Source: Thermoanaerobaculia bacterium (GTDB lineage: Bacteria > Acidobacteriota > Thermoanaerobaculia > Multivoradales > JAHEKO01). From it: a DNA stretch of 64,000 bases. Shown here in pieces: positions 17,220-26,056 of this stretch (position 1 is the first letter of the stretch; the number at the start of each line of letters is the position of its first letter). The position numbers were made by a program, and so were the translations under genes. The notes below the pieces were generated by a model that searched no databases, had not been told where the DNA came from, and saw only the letters and a program-made list of their open reading frames with translations. The stretch spans positions 162,038 to 226,037 of the forward strand of contig CAMYOG010000002.1 in the NCBI GenBank assembly GCA_947259925.1. Direction: 5' to 3'.

Positions 17220-18534
17220 TCTGGCGGTCATGGCGGTGGTGTTCGGCACCCTGCCGATCATCCCCTTCCGGCCGGTACTGGGCCTGGGGGTCTACGCCTG
17301 GCTGGCCTACATGCGGCCGCAGGATCTGGCGTGGGGCATCAAGTCGATGCAGCTGTCGATGTGGGTAGCGATCGCCATCCTGGTCGGCCTGGTGCTGGCG
17401 TTCGGGCGCGAGCGGTTCGCGACCTTCAGGCTGCAGACGCTGCTGCTGATCATGATTGGCGCCTGGTTCGCCATCGCCTGTCGCTCCGCGCAGCTGCCCG
17501 ATCTGTCGGAGAAGTGGCTCGACGTCTACCTGAAGATCATCCTCATCGCGGTGATCACCACCGGCTTGATCACCACCCGGAAGCGATTCGACTTCATGCT
17601 CACGGTGATCGCGTTCTCGTTGGGGTTGCTCGGCCTCAAAAACGGCATCTTCGCGATCGCCGCCGGCGGCGCGCAGTTCCTGAACGGGCCGGGCGGTTTC
17701 ATGATCGATCGCAACGCCTACGCGGTCGCTCTCAACATGGCGATTCCGCTGCTGGTCGGGGTCGGCCTGACGACCGCGCACAAGCCGCTCCGGATCGCCT
17801 CGCTGGCGCTGGTGCCGTTCTGCATGATCACCATCTTCTGCACCTTCTCGCGGGGCGGCCTGCTGACGCTCGGGGTTGTCGGAGCGATGCTGATCTGGCG
17901 CACCCGCAAACCGGTGCTGGCGATGATCGTCCTGGCGATCGGCATCGGCGCGTTCGCCTACACGGCTTCGGACAAGCTGAAACAGAAGTACACCGAGCGC
18001 TCGTCTTCGATCTCGAGCTACGAAGAGGACGCTTCGGCGATGGGTCGGATCCGATCCTGGGGAGTCGCCGTGCGCATGTGGGCCGATCACCCGGTCACCG
18101 GGGTCGGGCCGCGCAACTTCACCCTGCTCTATCGGCGCTACGGTCCGACCGACGACGTGCACGTGGCCCACAACTCCTATCTACAGATGCTGGCCGAGAC
18201 CGGTCTTCCGGGCTTTCTCCTGTTCGTGTCGCTGCTGGTCGTGAGCGTCTTGCGCCTGGAGATGGTCCGGTATCGTGACAAGGACAGCTGGGCTGGACGG
18301 TGGGCGAGCATGATGCAGATCTCGTTCGTGGCGTTCGCCACCGGAGGGCTGCTACTCGATCTGGCGCTCTTCGACCTCCTCTATCAACTGGTCGCCCTGA
18401 CCGTGTCGCTCGAGGTGGCGGCGGCCATCACGATCGAGGAGGGGAGCGCTTCGGTGCCGGTCGAAGACGGCCGACTTCCGTGGTGGAAGCGACCGCGGCA
18501 AGTCCAGGCCGCGCCGGTCGAGGGGACTCGGTGA
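17212..18534 (+). CDS. O-antigen ligase/polymerase family protein (XrtA-system type)
   Basis: 440 residues. The start is TTG 17212, six bases after GGAGG, overlapping the previous gene by eight bases. There are about ten membrane helices. The N-terminal half (LGVYAWLAYMRPQDLAWG) resembles the DUF5935 domain found in exosortase-A-associated ligases, and the second half has the Wzy/WaaL-type periplasmic loop with HVAHNSYLQMLAETGLPG. It probably polymerises repeat units or ligates the finished chain to an acceptor. Confidence 0.85.
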   Translation: MRDLAVMAVVFGTLPIIPFRPVLGLGVYAWLAYMRPQDLAWGIKSMQLSMWVAIAILVGLVLAFGRERFATFRLQTLLLIMIGAWFAIACRSAQLPDLSEKWLDVYLKIILIAVITTGLITTRKRFDFMLTVIAFSLGLLGLKNGIFAIAAGGAQFLNGPGGFMIDRNAYAVALNMAIPLLVGVGLTTAHKPLRIASLALVPFCMITIFCTFSRGGLLTLGVVGAMLIWRTRKPVLAMIVLAIGIGAFAYTASDKLKQKYTERSSSISSYEEDASAMGRIRSWGVAVRMWADHPVTGVGPRNFTLLYRRYGPTDDVHVAHNSYLQMLAETGLPGFLLFVSLLVVSVLRLEMVRYRDKDSWAGRWASMMQISFVAFATGGLLLDLALFDLLYQLVALTVSLEVAAAITIEEGSASVPVEDGRLPWWKRPRQVQAAPVEGTR

Positions 18535-19406
18535 GCGCTCCGGACGGCCTCCTCAACGCGTTCACGGTCGACGTCGAGGATTTCTTCCAGGTTGCGGCGT
18601 TCGAGAAAGTGATCGATCGCGCCGACTGGGACTCATTCGAGCGCCGCGTCGATGGCAACACCCGCCGCCTGCTCGAGCTCCTCGACCGCTTCGGTGTCCG
18701 CTCGACGATGTTCGTGCTCGGCTGGGTGGCGGAGAAGTCGCCCGATCTGGTGCGGGAGATCGAGCGCGCCGGCCACGAGCTGGCGATCCACGGCTACGAC
18801 CACCGGCGGGTGACCGAGCTGACGCCGGAGGAGTTCCGGCGCGACATCCGCGCCGCCAGGAGCCTGCTCGAGGACATCACGGGTGTCGAGGTGCAGGGGT
18901 ATCGGGCCCCGACCTACTCGATCGTCCGCGAGACCATGTGGGCGACCGAGATCCTGCTGGAGGAGGGCTTCCGCTACGATTCCAGCATCTTCCCGATCCG
19001 CCACGACCGCTACGGCATTCCGGACGCGCCCCGCTTTCCGTGGGTGATCGCCCGCGACAACGGCTCCAGCCTGATCGAGTTCCCGATCTCGACCGTGCGC
19101 GTGCTGGGGATGAACCTGCCGTTCGTCGGTGGCGGCTACCTGCGGCTGCTACCACCTCGGTTCGTGCGCTGGGGCCTGCACCGGCTCAATCGCGACGAGA
19201 GTCGGCCGGCGATCGTCTACATCCATCCCTGGGAGATCGATCCCGAGCAGCCACGTCAGCCGGTCGGCTGGCTGACGCGGCTGCGCCACTATGCCAATCT
19301 CGATGAAACGGAGGCGCGGCTCTCCGATCTCTTCCGGCACTTCCGCTTCGGCACGGTGCGCCAGGTGCTCGACCAGATGGGGGAGCCTGCCGCCGAGGCG
19401 CCGTAG
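18531..19406 (+). CDS. Polysaccharide deacetylase (NodB family, XrtA-system type)
   Basis: 291 residues from GTG 18531, overlapping the ligase stop. Key features are FTVDVEDFFQV (catalytic Asp pair), ELAIHGYDHRRV (metal-binding His residues), the RAPTYSI block and IHPWEID near the C-terminus. These define the DUF3473-bearing deacetylase of PEP-CTERM polysaccharide loci. No signal peptide is visible, so it may act on lipid-linked intermediates in the cytoplasm. It is followed four bases later by a GT2 gene. Confidence 0.9.
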   Translation: MSAPDGLLNAFTVDVEDFFQVAAFEKVIDRADWDSFERRVDGNTRRLLELLDRFGVRSTMFVLGWVAEKSPDLVREIERAGHELAIHGYDHRRVTELTPEEFRRDIRAARSLLEDITGVEVQGYRAPTYSIVRETMWATEILLEEGFRYDSSIFPIRHDRYGIPDAPRFPWVIARDNGSSLIEFPISTVRVLGMNLPFVGGGYLRLLPPRFVRWGLHRLNRDESRPAIVYIHPWEIDPEQPRQPVGWLTRLRHYANLDETEARLSDLFRHFRFGTVRQVLDQMGEPAAEAP

Positions 19407-19409
19407 ACC

Positions 19410-20414
19410 ATGCTGGAAGGACGCAGCTCGAGCGAGCCCCGGCTGTCGGTGGTGGTACCGCTGTTCAACGAAGAGGAGAACGTGCAGCCGCTCTACGACG
19501 AGATCACCGCGGCCCTCGAGGGGGTGGTCGATAGCTACGAGCTGGTGCTGGTCGACGACGGCAGCACCGACCGGACGGTCGAGCGCCTGCGGCGGATCTG
19601 TGGCCACGATGCGCGGGTCAAGGGACTCCGCTTCCGGCGCAACTACGGACAGACGGCGGCGATCCAGGCGGGCTTCGACACCGCTCGTGGCGAGGTGGTG
19701 GTGACGCTCGATGGCGATCTGCAGAACGACCCGCGCGACATCGGCAGGATGCTCGACGAGCTCGACGCTGGATTCGACGTGGTCACCGGCTGGCGGCGGG
19801 ATCGGAAGGACGTCTTCCTGACTCGTAAGGTGCCGTCGGTGGCCGCCAATTGGCTGATCGGGCGGCTGACCGGAGTCCGGATTCATGACAACGGCTGCAC
19901 CTTGAAGGCGTACAGGCGGGAGGTGGTCAAGCGCGCCCGACTTTACTCCGAGATGCACCGGTTCCTGGCCCCGATGCTGTCGCTCTCGGGCTGTCGGTAC
20001 CGGGAGGTCGTGGTCAACCATCGGGCGCGCCGATTCGGCGAGAGCAAGTACGGGCTCGGTCGCATCTGGAAGGTCTTCCTCGATCTCCTGACCGTCAAGA
20101 TGCTGCTGCGCTTCGCCACCCATCCGGCGGCCTGGTTCGCGATTCTCGGCTTTCCCTTCGTCGTCGCCGGCCTGGCTGTGACCGCGCTGTCGGTGTACCT
20201 CTACGTACAGGCGCCCGCGGGCGAGCCGTTCGAGATCGTGGTGCCGTCGATCGCCGTCCTCCTGGTCTTTGCGGCCGCTCATCTCGTCCTTCTCGGGATG
20301 TTCGCCGAACTGGTGGTGCGCGCCGGCGACTACCGGGAGACCGAACCGATTCTGACCCGCGTGGAGACCGGAGCGGTCTCCAGCGGCTACCCTGGCGGTG
20401 CGGAGGGAGTATGA
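19410..20414 (+). CDS. GT2 glycosyltransferase with C-terminal membrane helices (DPM/GtrB-like), intact catalytic motifs
   Basis: 334 residues from ATG 19410. SVVVPLFNEEENV opens a GT-A fold; VDDGSTD (48-54) binds the nucleotide and DGDLQNDP (101-108) carries the DXD metal site. Two C-terminal membrane helices follow. The family makes polyprenyl-phosphate sugars used by GT-C enzymes, so this gene could supply the donor for the GT39-like protein at 6564-8075. Its neighbour is a diverged paralogue. Confidence 0.88.
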   Translation: MLEGRSSSEPRLSVVVPLFNEEENVQPLYDEITAALEGVVDSYELVLVDDGSTDRTVERLRRICGHDARVKGLRFRRNYGQTAAIQAGFDTARGEVVVTLDGDLQNDPRDIGRMLDELDAGFDVVTGWRRDRKDVFLTRKVPSVAANWLIGRLTGVRIHDNGCTLKAYRREVVKRARLYSEMHRFLAPMLSLSGCRYREVVVNHRARRFGESKYGLGRIWKVFLDLLTVKMLLRFATHPAAWFAILGFPFVVAGLAVTALSVYLYVQAPAGEPFEIVVPSIAVLLVFAAAHLVLLGMFAELVVRAGDYRETEPILTRVETGAVSSGYPGGAEGV

Positions 20415-21394
20415 GTAGCTCGCCCGATGTTTCCGTGGTCATCCCGGTCGTGGAGCGCCATAGCGATCTCGAGCGGCTCTTCTCGGAGTACGCCTCCGAG
20501 CTCGAGACCCTCGGCAAGAGCGCCGAGTACATCTTCGTGGTCGACTACCGCGAGCGCGAGGTGATCCCGACGCTGCGCGAGCTCCAGCAGCGCACCGACC
20601 GCGAGGTGACGCTGGTGCTGCTGGGCGGAACGTTCGGTGAGTCGAGTGCGCTGACCGTCGGTCTGGAACGAGCGCGCGGAGCGGTGATCGTCACCATCGC
20701 CGCCTATTTCCAGGTCGAGCCGCGAGGGGTGCGCGACGCGTTCGCGGCGATCGACGGCGGCGCCGACATGGTGATCGGCCGCCGCCACCCGCGCGTCGAC
20801 TCGCTCTTCAACCGGCTGCAGAGCGCGCTCTTCCACGGCATCGTCAACTGGATGACCGGCTCGCGATTCAAGGACATCAGCTCGGGCTTCCGGGTGATGA
20901 AACGGCGCGTGGCCGACGAGCTGCACGTCTACGGCGGGATGCATCGGTTCATCCCGATCCTGGCCGCCAACCAGGGCTTCAAGGTCGAGGAGCTGGCCAT
21001 CCCACAGCGCCGCGAAGACGCTCCGACGCGCTACTACGGCGTCGCGGTCTACCTGAAGCGGACCCTCGACGTCCTCACCATCTTCTTCTTGATGAAGTTC
21101 ACCCGCCGACCGCTTCGCTTCTTCGGGCTCATCGGCCTCGGCGTCTCCGCCGTCGGCGGCGCGATCACCCTCTACCTCGGGATCTACCGCATCCTGGGGA
21201 TGGGAGCGATCGCCGGCCGACCGCTCCTGCTGCTCGGGGTACTGCTGATCGTGTTGGGGATCCAGACACTGTCGCTCGGACTGATCGGCGAGATCATCAT
21301 CTTCACTCACGCCCGCTCGATACGCGACTATCAGGTGGCCGAGGTCATCGAGAAGCGTGCGGAGAGCGGCGCTGCGATCGAGGCGGTTCCCTGA
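20411..21394 (+). CDS. GT2-like protein lacking the catalytic Asp motifs (possible pseudo-transferase)
   Basis: 327 residues from ATG 20411 (ATGA overlap). The overall layout matches the preceding GT2 gene: IPVVERHSDLERL at the start, FKDISSGFRVMKR in the middle and two C-terminal membrane helices. However, the nucleotide-binding VDDGSTD is replaced by VVDYRERE, and the DXD block reads TIAAYFQVEP, so positions equivalent to the two Asp are Ala97 and Tyr99. It is therefore unlikely to be a normal metal-dependent transferase. The frame is intact and membrane helices are kept, so it may be a partner or scaffold of the active GT2. Confidence 0.8.
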   Translation: MSSSPDVSVVIPVVERHSDLERLFSEYASELETLGKSAEYIFVVDYREREVIPTLRELQQRTDREVTLVLLGGTFGESSALTVGLERARGAVIVTIAAYFQVEPRGVRDAFAAIDGGADMVIGRRHPRVDSLFNRLQSALFHGIVNWMTGSRFKDISSGFRVMKRRVADELHVYGGMHRFIPILAANQGFKVEELAIPQRREDAPTRYYGVAVYLKRTLDVLTIFFLMKFTRRPLRFFGLIGLGVSAVGGAITLYLGIYRILGMGAIAGRPLLLLGVLLIVLGIQTLSLGLIGEIIIFTHARSIRDYQVAEVIEKRAESGAAIEAVP

Positions 21395-21413
21395 GCCGCA
21401 GCCGGGAGCGGGC

Positions 21414-21995
21414 GTGAAGAGCTGCTGCGTCTTCTGCGGCTCGAGTCCGGGTCGCCGGCCGCTCTATCTCGAGCGGGCGGCGGAGCTCGGCCGAGAGCTC
21501 GCCGTGCGACGGATCCGGCTGGTCTACGGGGGTGCGACAGTAGGCGTCATGGGCGCGGTCGCTGACGCCGCGCTGGCCGCCGGGGGCGAAGTCGTCGGCG
21601 TCATCCCGAGGGCCCTGGCGGCCAAGGAAGTGATGCACGAGGACCTGACCGAGCTCCACGTCGTCGGGTCGATGCACGAGCGCAAGTCGCTGATGGCCGA
21701 GCTGGCGGAAGGCTTCGTGGCGCTGCCGGGCGGCATGGGTACGTTCGAAGAGCTCCTCGAGACGCTCACCTGGGCTCAGCTCGGCGTTCACGCCTGGCCG
21801 TGCGGGGTGCTCGACGTCGACGGCTACTACGAGCCGCTCCTGGCGATGCTCGACCGGGCCGTCGAGGAGCGCTTCCTGCGTGCCGAGCATCGGGGGCTGG
21901 TGCTGGTCGAGAGCGAGCCGGCTCGGCTGCTCGACCGGATGGCCGACTACTCGGCGGTCCACGTCACCAAGTGGCTCGACCGCGAGGCGACCTAG
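21414..21995 (+). CDS. LOG-family protein (TIGR00730, nucleoside-5'-monophosphate phosphoribohydrolase-like)
   Basis: 193 residues; start at GTG 21414 behind GGGAG. VFCGSSPG at the start, YGGATVGVMGAVADAAL and the signature PGGMGTFEELLE are diagnostic. Characterised members hydrolyse cytokinin riboside or other nucleoside monophosphates to base and ribose phosphate; in bacteria the physiological role is often unknown. It is the last gene of the rightward polysaccharide run, 19 bases after the GT2-like gene, and may simply be co-transcribed. Confidence 0.85.
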   Translation: MKSCCVFCGSSPGRRPLYLERAAELGRELAVRRIRLVYGGATVGVMGAVADAALAAGGEVVGVIPRALAAKEVMHEDLTELHVVGSMHERKSLMAELAEGFVALPGGMGTFEELLETLTWAQLGVHAWPCGVLDVDGYYEPLLAMLDRAVEERFLRAEHRGLVLVESEPARLLDRMADYSAVHVTKWLDREAT

Positions 21996-22001
21996 GGAGG
22001 C

Positions 22002-25000
22002 CTACGGCGAGGTCTCGGGCGAGGTGCTCGGGGGGCCGGCCAACTGGCTGCCGCCGGCGCCGCGCTCCACGGTCACACCGCCCAGCATCAGGCTGGCGAA
22101 GTTCTTGCCGTTCATGCGGTGGGCGAAGAACCGGACCGTGTCCAGCGGCACGTCGCGGTCGAACGGGATGCCGGTGATCACCTGGTCGCCGATCACCAGG
22201 GTGTAGCTCCTGGTCTCGAGGTCGGCCTCTACCCGGACGGTCTCGCGGCCGCTGACCGCTGCTACCTGGATCACCGCGCCCCGCGACAGGTAGCCCAGCC
22301 CCTCGTGGCTGTCGAGTCCCTGGTCCGGGCCGCCCCAGATCAGGTTGACCGCCACCCCTTGCGCGGTCGGGTCGTCCCAGTTCATATCGCCGTGGGAGCC
22401 GAGCTGCATCCAGAACGAGTAGGAGCGCTCGGGCCCGGTGCGGCGGAAGTCGAGGTCGAACTCCCAGATGACGCTGCCACCGGTCTGCTGCTCGAAACGC
22501 CCGGAGATCATCGGCCGGTAAGCGTCGTCCGCCGGCTCGAAGACGACGTGCTGATCCTCCAGCCGGACCTTGGAGAGGCTCTCGATCTCCGACCAGGAGC
22601 GGCCCAGCTTGTGCGAGTCCTGGCGCTCGAACTGATCGGCGAAGAGCTGGTCGCCCGAGGCTGGCTGAGGCTTGCCTTGGCTCGCCGCCAGGAGCACCCC
22701 GGAGGATCGCCGTGCGCTCCGGCTCGGCTTCGACCTGGCGCGCTGCACGGTCGGTGTCGGCGCCGGGCTAGGGTCCTTGCGTGCCAGGCGCACGTCGCGA
22801 TCGAGGCAGGCGCCGCAGCTCCGTCGGTGCTTGGTGAGCGCGACGCCGCCCGAGCCGTCGACCGAAGCTCGCGCCAGGGTGTAGCTGCGCTCGATCGTCG
22901 AGGCGGTGGCGAAGACCCGTTCGACGCGCCGGCGGTTGCCGCCGCGATCGCGGACCTCGGCGGTCAGGCGGGCCCGCTCGAGGGCCGGAAGGGGAGCCGA
23001 GAGCGGTATCTCGAGCACACCGTCGGCCGTCTCTCGTACCAGATCTGCCAGCTCGGTCCCCGGGGCGCGGCCGTCGACCGGGAAGTCGGCGGTCAGCGAC
23101 AGGCTGGTTTCGTCGACTCCCGAGTAGGCGTCGGACATGCCGATCCGCAACCGGTCGATCGGCTCGTGGTTCAGGCCGGGCCGCGGGAGATCGACGGTCA
23201 GGGTCGGACGGAGGTCGTCGAGGAACCAGCCGAAGGCGCTCGCCCCGCGGCCGCGGTCGAGGTCGATCGGTGCTCCGAGGTCGATCCAGCGGACGAAGAT
23301 GCGCTTCTCGTCTTCGGTCAGCGGGTGGGGGGACCCCGGAGGCGGACAGGCGACGCCGTCGAAGTCGATGTCGGCGTCGTTCGGGTCGACGCCCGCCGGC
23401 AGGGTCGAGCGGACGCCGGGGACAGCCTCGGTCGGGTGATCGGCGTTGCTCCAGCCGTCGAGCCGGGCGCCGAACAGCTTCCAGATCAACAGGCTCCGCC
23501 GGCTCTGGAACATGCGGAGGTAGCGTGACGCGTTGGGCGAGCGCCACTTGCCGCCCCGGATGACCGGTGGCCGGCCCCAGCGCGCATGCCGGTCGGCGGC
23601 GAGCCGGGCGTAGTCGCCGGGCAGGCCATCATGGAGGGCGCGATCGTCGAGGACCAGATCGGCGGGCGGTCGGGGGCTCTTCGAGGTATGGCAGGAGGCG
23701 CAGCTGCGCTCGAGAATCGGCCGGATGTCCCGATAGAACTCGACGTTCACCACCGGGGTCGCGCGCACGGCGAGAGTGGCCTCGCCGTCACCCGCGGCGA
23801 CCAGGGGAGTCACTTTGGAGAGATCGTAGGGCTGATAGTCGGGCCGGGACGCCGCGGTGCCCTCGAACGCTAGCGGCTCCTGACTGTGCGCGTGACAACC
23901 GCCGCAGTCGACCCGCATCTCGCCGGGCCGCACCTGGTGCCAGGTCTGTGCCATGTTGAGCACCATGCCGTTCCGATCGAGAGTCTGGAAGGTGAAGGGC
24001 GTGTCGGCCGGCAGCTTGGCGAGGAAGCTGGTATCCGGGTTGCCCTCGGCGTCGAGCAGCTCAACGCCCCGGCCGTCGTTCTTGCGCAGCGGGATCTCGC
24101 CCAGGATCCTCAGCCGCTCGCTGGCGTGGCTGTAGAAGCGCCGGCCGCCGGTCGGCCCGTAGGCACGATGGCTGTTGGGCTCCATCGCCAGGACTCGCAC
24201 CGCCCAGATGTCACGGCCGCTGTAGCGGCCGGCGTCCGCACCCTGTACGTGCCAGTTGCTGTTGGCGCCGTTGGCGCTGCTGTTGAACGGCTCGAGACCG
24301 TCGAACGCCTTCGAGCGATCGACGCCCGGAGCGGTCTCGCGCTTGTAGAAGCTGGACGTACCGACGAGACCGTAGGGCGTTCCGGCCGGGAGCTCGGGGT
24401 GCAGGCTGCCGTCGTTCGGCAGCCACGGGATCTCGATCGGTTGCTCGACCCCGTGCACCGCCCGGTACGGCACCACGGCTCGTGGCCAGGCCTCGTTGTA
24501 GCGTGGGTCGTTCTTGAGCTCGATCAGCTGGCCCGGATGCTCGACCAGACGCGCCTGCGGGACGAGGTAGATGCCGCTGTCGTACGCCGTTCCCGAGTCG
24601 AAGCCGCGGTGATTCGCCCGTCCGCGGGTGTAGGCGACCAGGAGATCGTTGTCCGGGGCCGCCGACGGGTGGGTGAACTTGCCGGCCGAGCCTCCCGGGC
24701 CGACCGGCGCCGGGGCGTCGTCGGCGTGGGTCAGGGGAGTGATCGAAAAGAGACCGCGCGGGGTGAACGGCATCCGAAACGGTGCCGAGAAGCCTCTGGC
24801 CTTGGTGCGAGCGATCGGCGGATTCTGATCGAGGCTCGCGCTGTGGAAGCCGGGCCGCTCACCGGTCGGCGGGGGGAATCGATAGAGCGCCCCGAAGCCG
24901 TTGTTGTTCAGGTTGTAGTAGTCCTCGAAGACGATGTCGCCGTTCGAGAGCTGGGTCATGAAGTGAAACGCCTGCGCCTCTCGGAACGCGCTCACCAGGG

Positions 25001-25829
25001 GACCCCAGTCGCGACCGTCCGGCGAGATGAACCAGATGCCCCAGTTGCGCCGGTCGCGGAGCCCCTGGCTCTCGTGGCTCGAGTACATCAGGCGGCCGTC
25101 GCGCAAGATGGTCGGGTGGAGCGCGCTCGAGATGCCCATCGGCGCGATCGGGGTCACGTTCGATCCGTCCTCGTCCATGACGAAGAGCTGCAGGGTCGGA
25201 CTGGTGTAGCCCTTGGGCGGCTCGAAGCCGTTCCGGTTGCTGGTGAACGCCACCTTGCCGCCGGGCAGGGGACAGGGCCCGAGGTTCAGGATGCCGTAGC
25301 CGAGTCGGTCGTACTCGGGCGAGGGGTCGACCGGATTGCTCGCGTGCCACCTACCGGCGCCGGTATTGGGGGTGAACTCGCCGAAGGTGAGCTGCTCCAC
25401 GCGCCGCGTGGCGAGGTGGATGCGGAAGATGTCCGCGCCCTCCAGCGGCAGGTACTGGCGCTGACGGTTGAGACGCTCTGGCCGGAGGTCGTAGAAGTAG
25501 CTGAAGTAGACCCACTCGCCGTCGAACGAGACGAACGGATCGGTCACCGAGCCCCGACCGCCACGCACCAGGAGCTCCTCGCCACCGTCGGGGTGGAGAA
25601 GCATCAGATCGGCGCCGGCGGCCAGCCGCGCCGGATGGAACGCTTCCGCCCAGCGGGTGGGCTCGGCGTCGTCGCGTGGCTGTCGAACGTAGACGATGTC
25701 GTAGTCGACGGTCGAGCTCGCCGGGACGGGGAGTAGGAGGAAGAAAGAAAGGAGCCCGAGGACGATTTGACCGAGCGTTGTGGTTAGGGATCGGAGTTTG
25801 GTTTCGGATTCCAACGCATCGGCGGACAT
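22002..25829 (-). CDS. Hydrazine-synthase-alpha-like dihaem protein with C-terminal lectin-like domain
   Basis: 1275 residues from ATG 25829. An N-terminal membrane/signal segment (residues 16-38) is followed by a TolB-like propeller region (FTSNRNGF, LFVMDEDGSNVTPI, GRLMYSSHE), the middle domain of hydrazine-synthase-alpha-like proteins, a CGGCH haem motif near residue 642 and CASCH near 712. The region RWIDLGAPID onward matches the truncated gene at the left edge. A low-complexity linker rich in Ser/Arg/Pro leads into about 220 residues resembling a concanavalin-type beta sandwich. The propeller/haem layout is known from hydrazine synthase alpha, but relatives are widespread in non-anammox bacteria and no beta/gamma subunits are here, so hydrazine synthesis is not claimed. 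Function unknown; periplasmic or surface redox protein. Confidence 0.75.
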   Translation of the reverse strand: MSADALESETKLRSLTTTLGQIVLGLLSFFLLLPVPASSTVDYDIVYVRQPRDDAEPTRWAEAFHPARLAAGADLMLLHPDGGEELLVRGGRGSVTDPFVSFDGEWVYFSYFYDLRPERLNRQRQYLPLEGADIFRIHLATRRVEQLTFGEFTPNTGAGRWHASNPVDPSPEYDRLGYGILNLGPCPLPGGKVAFTSNRNGFEPPKGYTSPTLQLFVMDEDGSNVTPIAPMGISSALHPTILRDGRLMYSSHESQGLRDRRNWGIWFISPDGRDWGPLVSAFREAQAFHFMTQLSNGDIVFEDYYNLNNNGFGALYRFPPPTGERPGFHSASLDQNPPIARTKARGFSAPFRMPFTPRGLFSITPLTHADDAPAPVGPGGSAGKFTHPSAAPDNDLLVAYTRGRANHRGFDSGTAYDSGIYLVPQARLVEHPGQLIELKNDPRYNEAWPRAVVPYRAVHGVEQPIEIPWLPNDGSLHPELPAGTPYGLVGTSSFYKRETAPGVDRSKAFDGLEPFNSSANGANSNWHVQGADAGRYSGRDIWAVRVLAMEPNSHRAYGPTGGRRFYSHASERLRILGEIPLRKNDGRGVELLDAEGNPDTSFLAKLPADTPFTFQTLDRNGMVLNMAQTWHQVRPGEMRVDCGGCHAHSQEPLAFEGTAASRPDYQPYDLSKVTPLVAAGDGEATLAVRATPVVNVEFYRDIRPILERSCASCHTSKSPRPPADLVLDDRALHDGLPGDYARLAADRHARWGRPPVIRGGKWRSPNASRYLRMFQSRRSLLIWKLFGARLDGWSNADHPTEAVPGVRSTLPAGVDPNDADIDFDGVACPPPGSPHPLTEDEKRIFVRWIDLGAPIDLDRGRGASAFGWFLDDLRPTLTVDLPRPGLNHEPIDRLRIGMSDAYSGVDETSLSLTADFPVDGRAPGTELADLVRETADGVLEIPLSAPLPALERARLTAEVRDRGGNRRRVERVFATASTIERSYTLARASVDGSGGVALTKHRRSCGACLDRDVRLARKDPSPAPTPTVQRARSKPSRSARRSSGVLLAASQGKPQPASGDQLFADQFERQDSHKLGRSWSEIESLSKVRLEDQHVVFEPADDAYRPMISGRFEQQTGGSVIWEFDLDFRRTGPERSYSFWMQLGSHGDMNWDDPTAQGVAVNLIWGGPDQGLDSHEGLGYLSRGAVIQVAAVSGRETVRVEADLETRSYTLVIGDQVITGIPFDRDVPLDTVRFFAHRMNGKNFASLMLGGVTVERGAGGSQLAGPPSTSPETSP

Positions 25830-26017
25830 CCAGCGGGCCCCCTTCGATCACCGCCTCGGCAAGTGCCTGAAACGGTTCGAAGAGCGTATGAAGCAGGGCG
25901 GTCGCCAACAGTGAACAAGCCCACTGATAGCTGATGAAATGAGTCACTCGCGGCTCGCCAGAAAAGCGGCGCGCACGGGCGCCTCGGAGCGCTCCCCGGG
26001 GTGGCCACGAGCGCCTT

Positions 26018-26037
26018 CCGAGCTCGGGTGAGCTCGG
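26018..26037 (-). terminator. Strong stem-loop after the dihydroorotate-dehydrogenase-like gene
   Basis: CCGAGCTC and GAGCTCGG form a perfect eight-base stem around a four-base loop, 19 bases beyond the stop of the leftward gene at 26057. There is no U-tract, so it may be a stability hairpin or a Rho-type end instead of an intrinsic terminator. The rest of 25830-26056 shows nothing else I can support. Confidence 0.4.
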
Positions 26038-26056
26038 CCTCGCGGTCAGGCTCGGA

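Noticed and set aside
23886-25736. Long open frame on the plus strand opposite the hydrazine-synthase-alpha-like gene
   Set aside because: It has a biased Arg/Val/Glu/Gly composition with no family motifs, and the opposite strand has clear domains and haem sites; open antisense frames are expected in GC-rich DNA.
22002-25829. Anammox-type hydrazine synthesis
   Set aside because: Only the alpha-like protein occurs; no beta/gamma subunits or associated oxidoreductases, and such relatives are common elsewhere.
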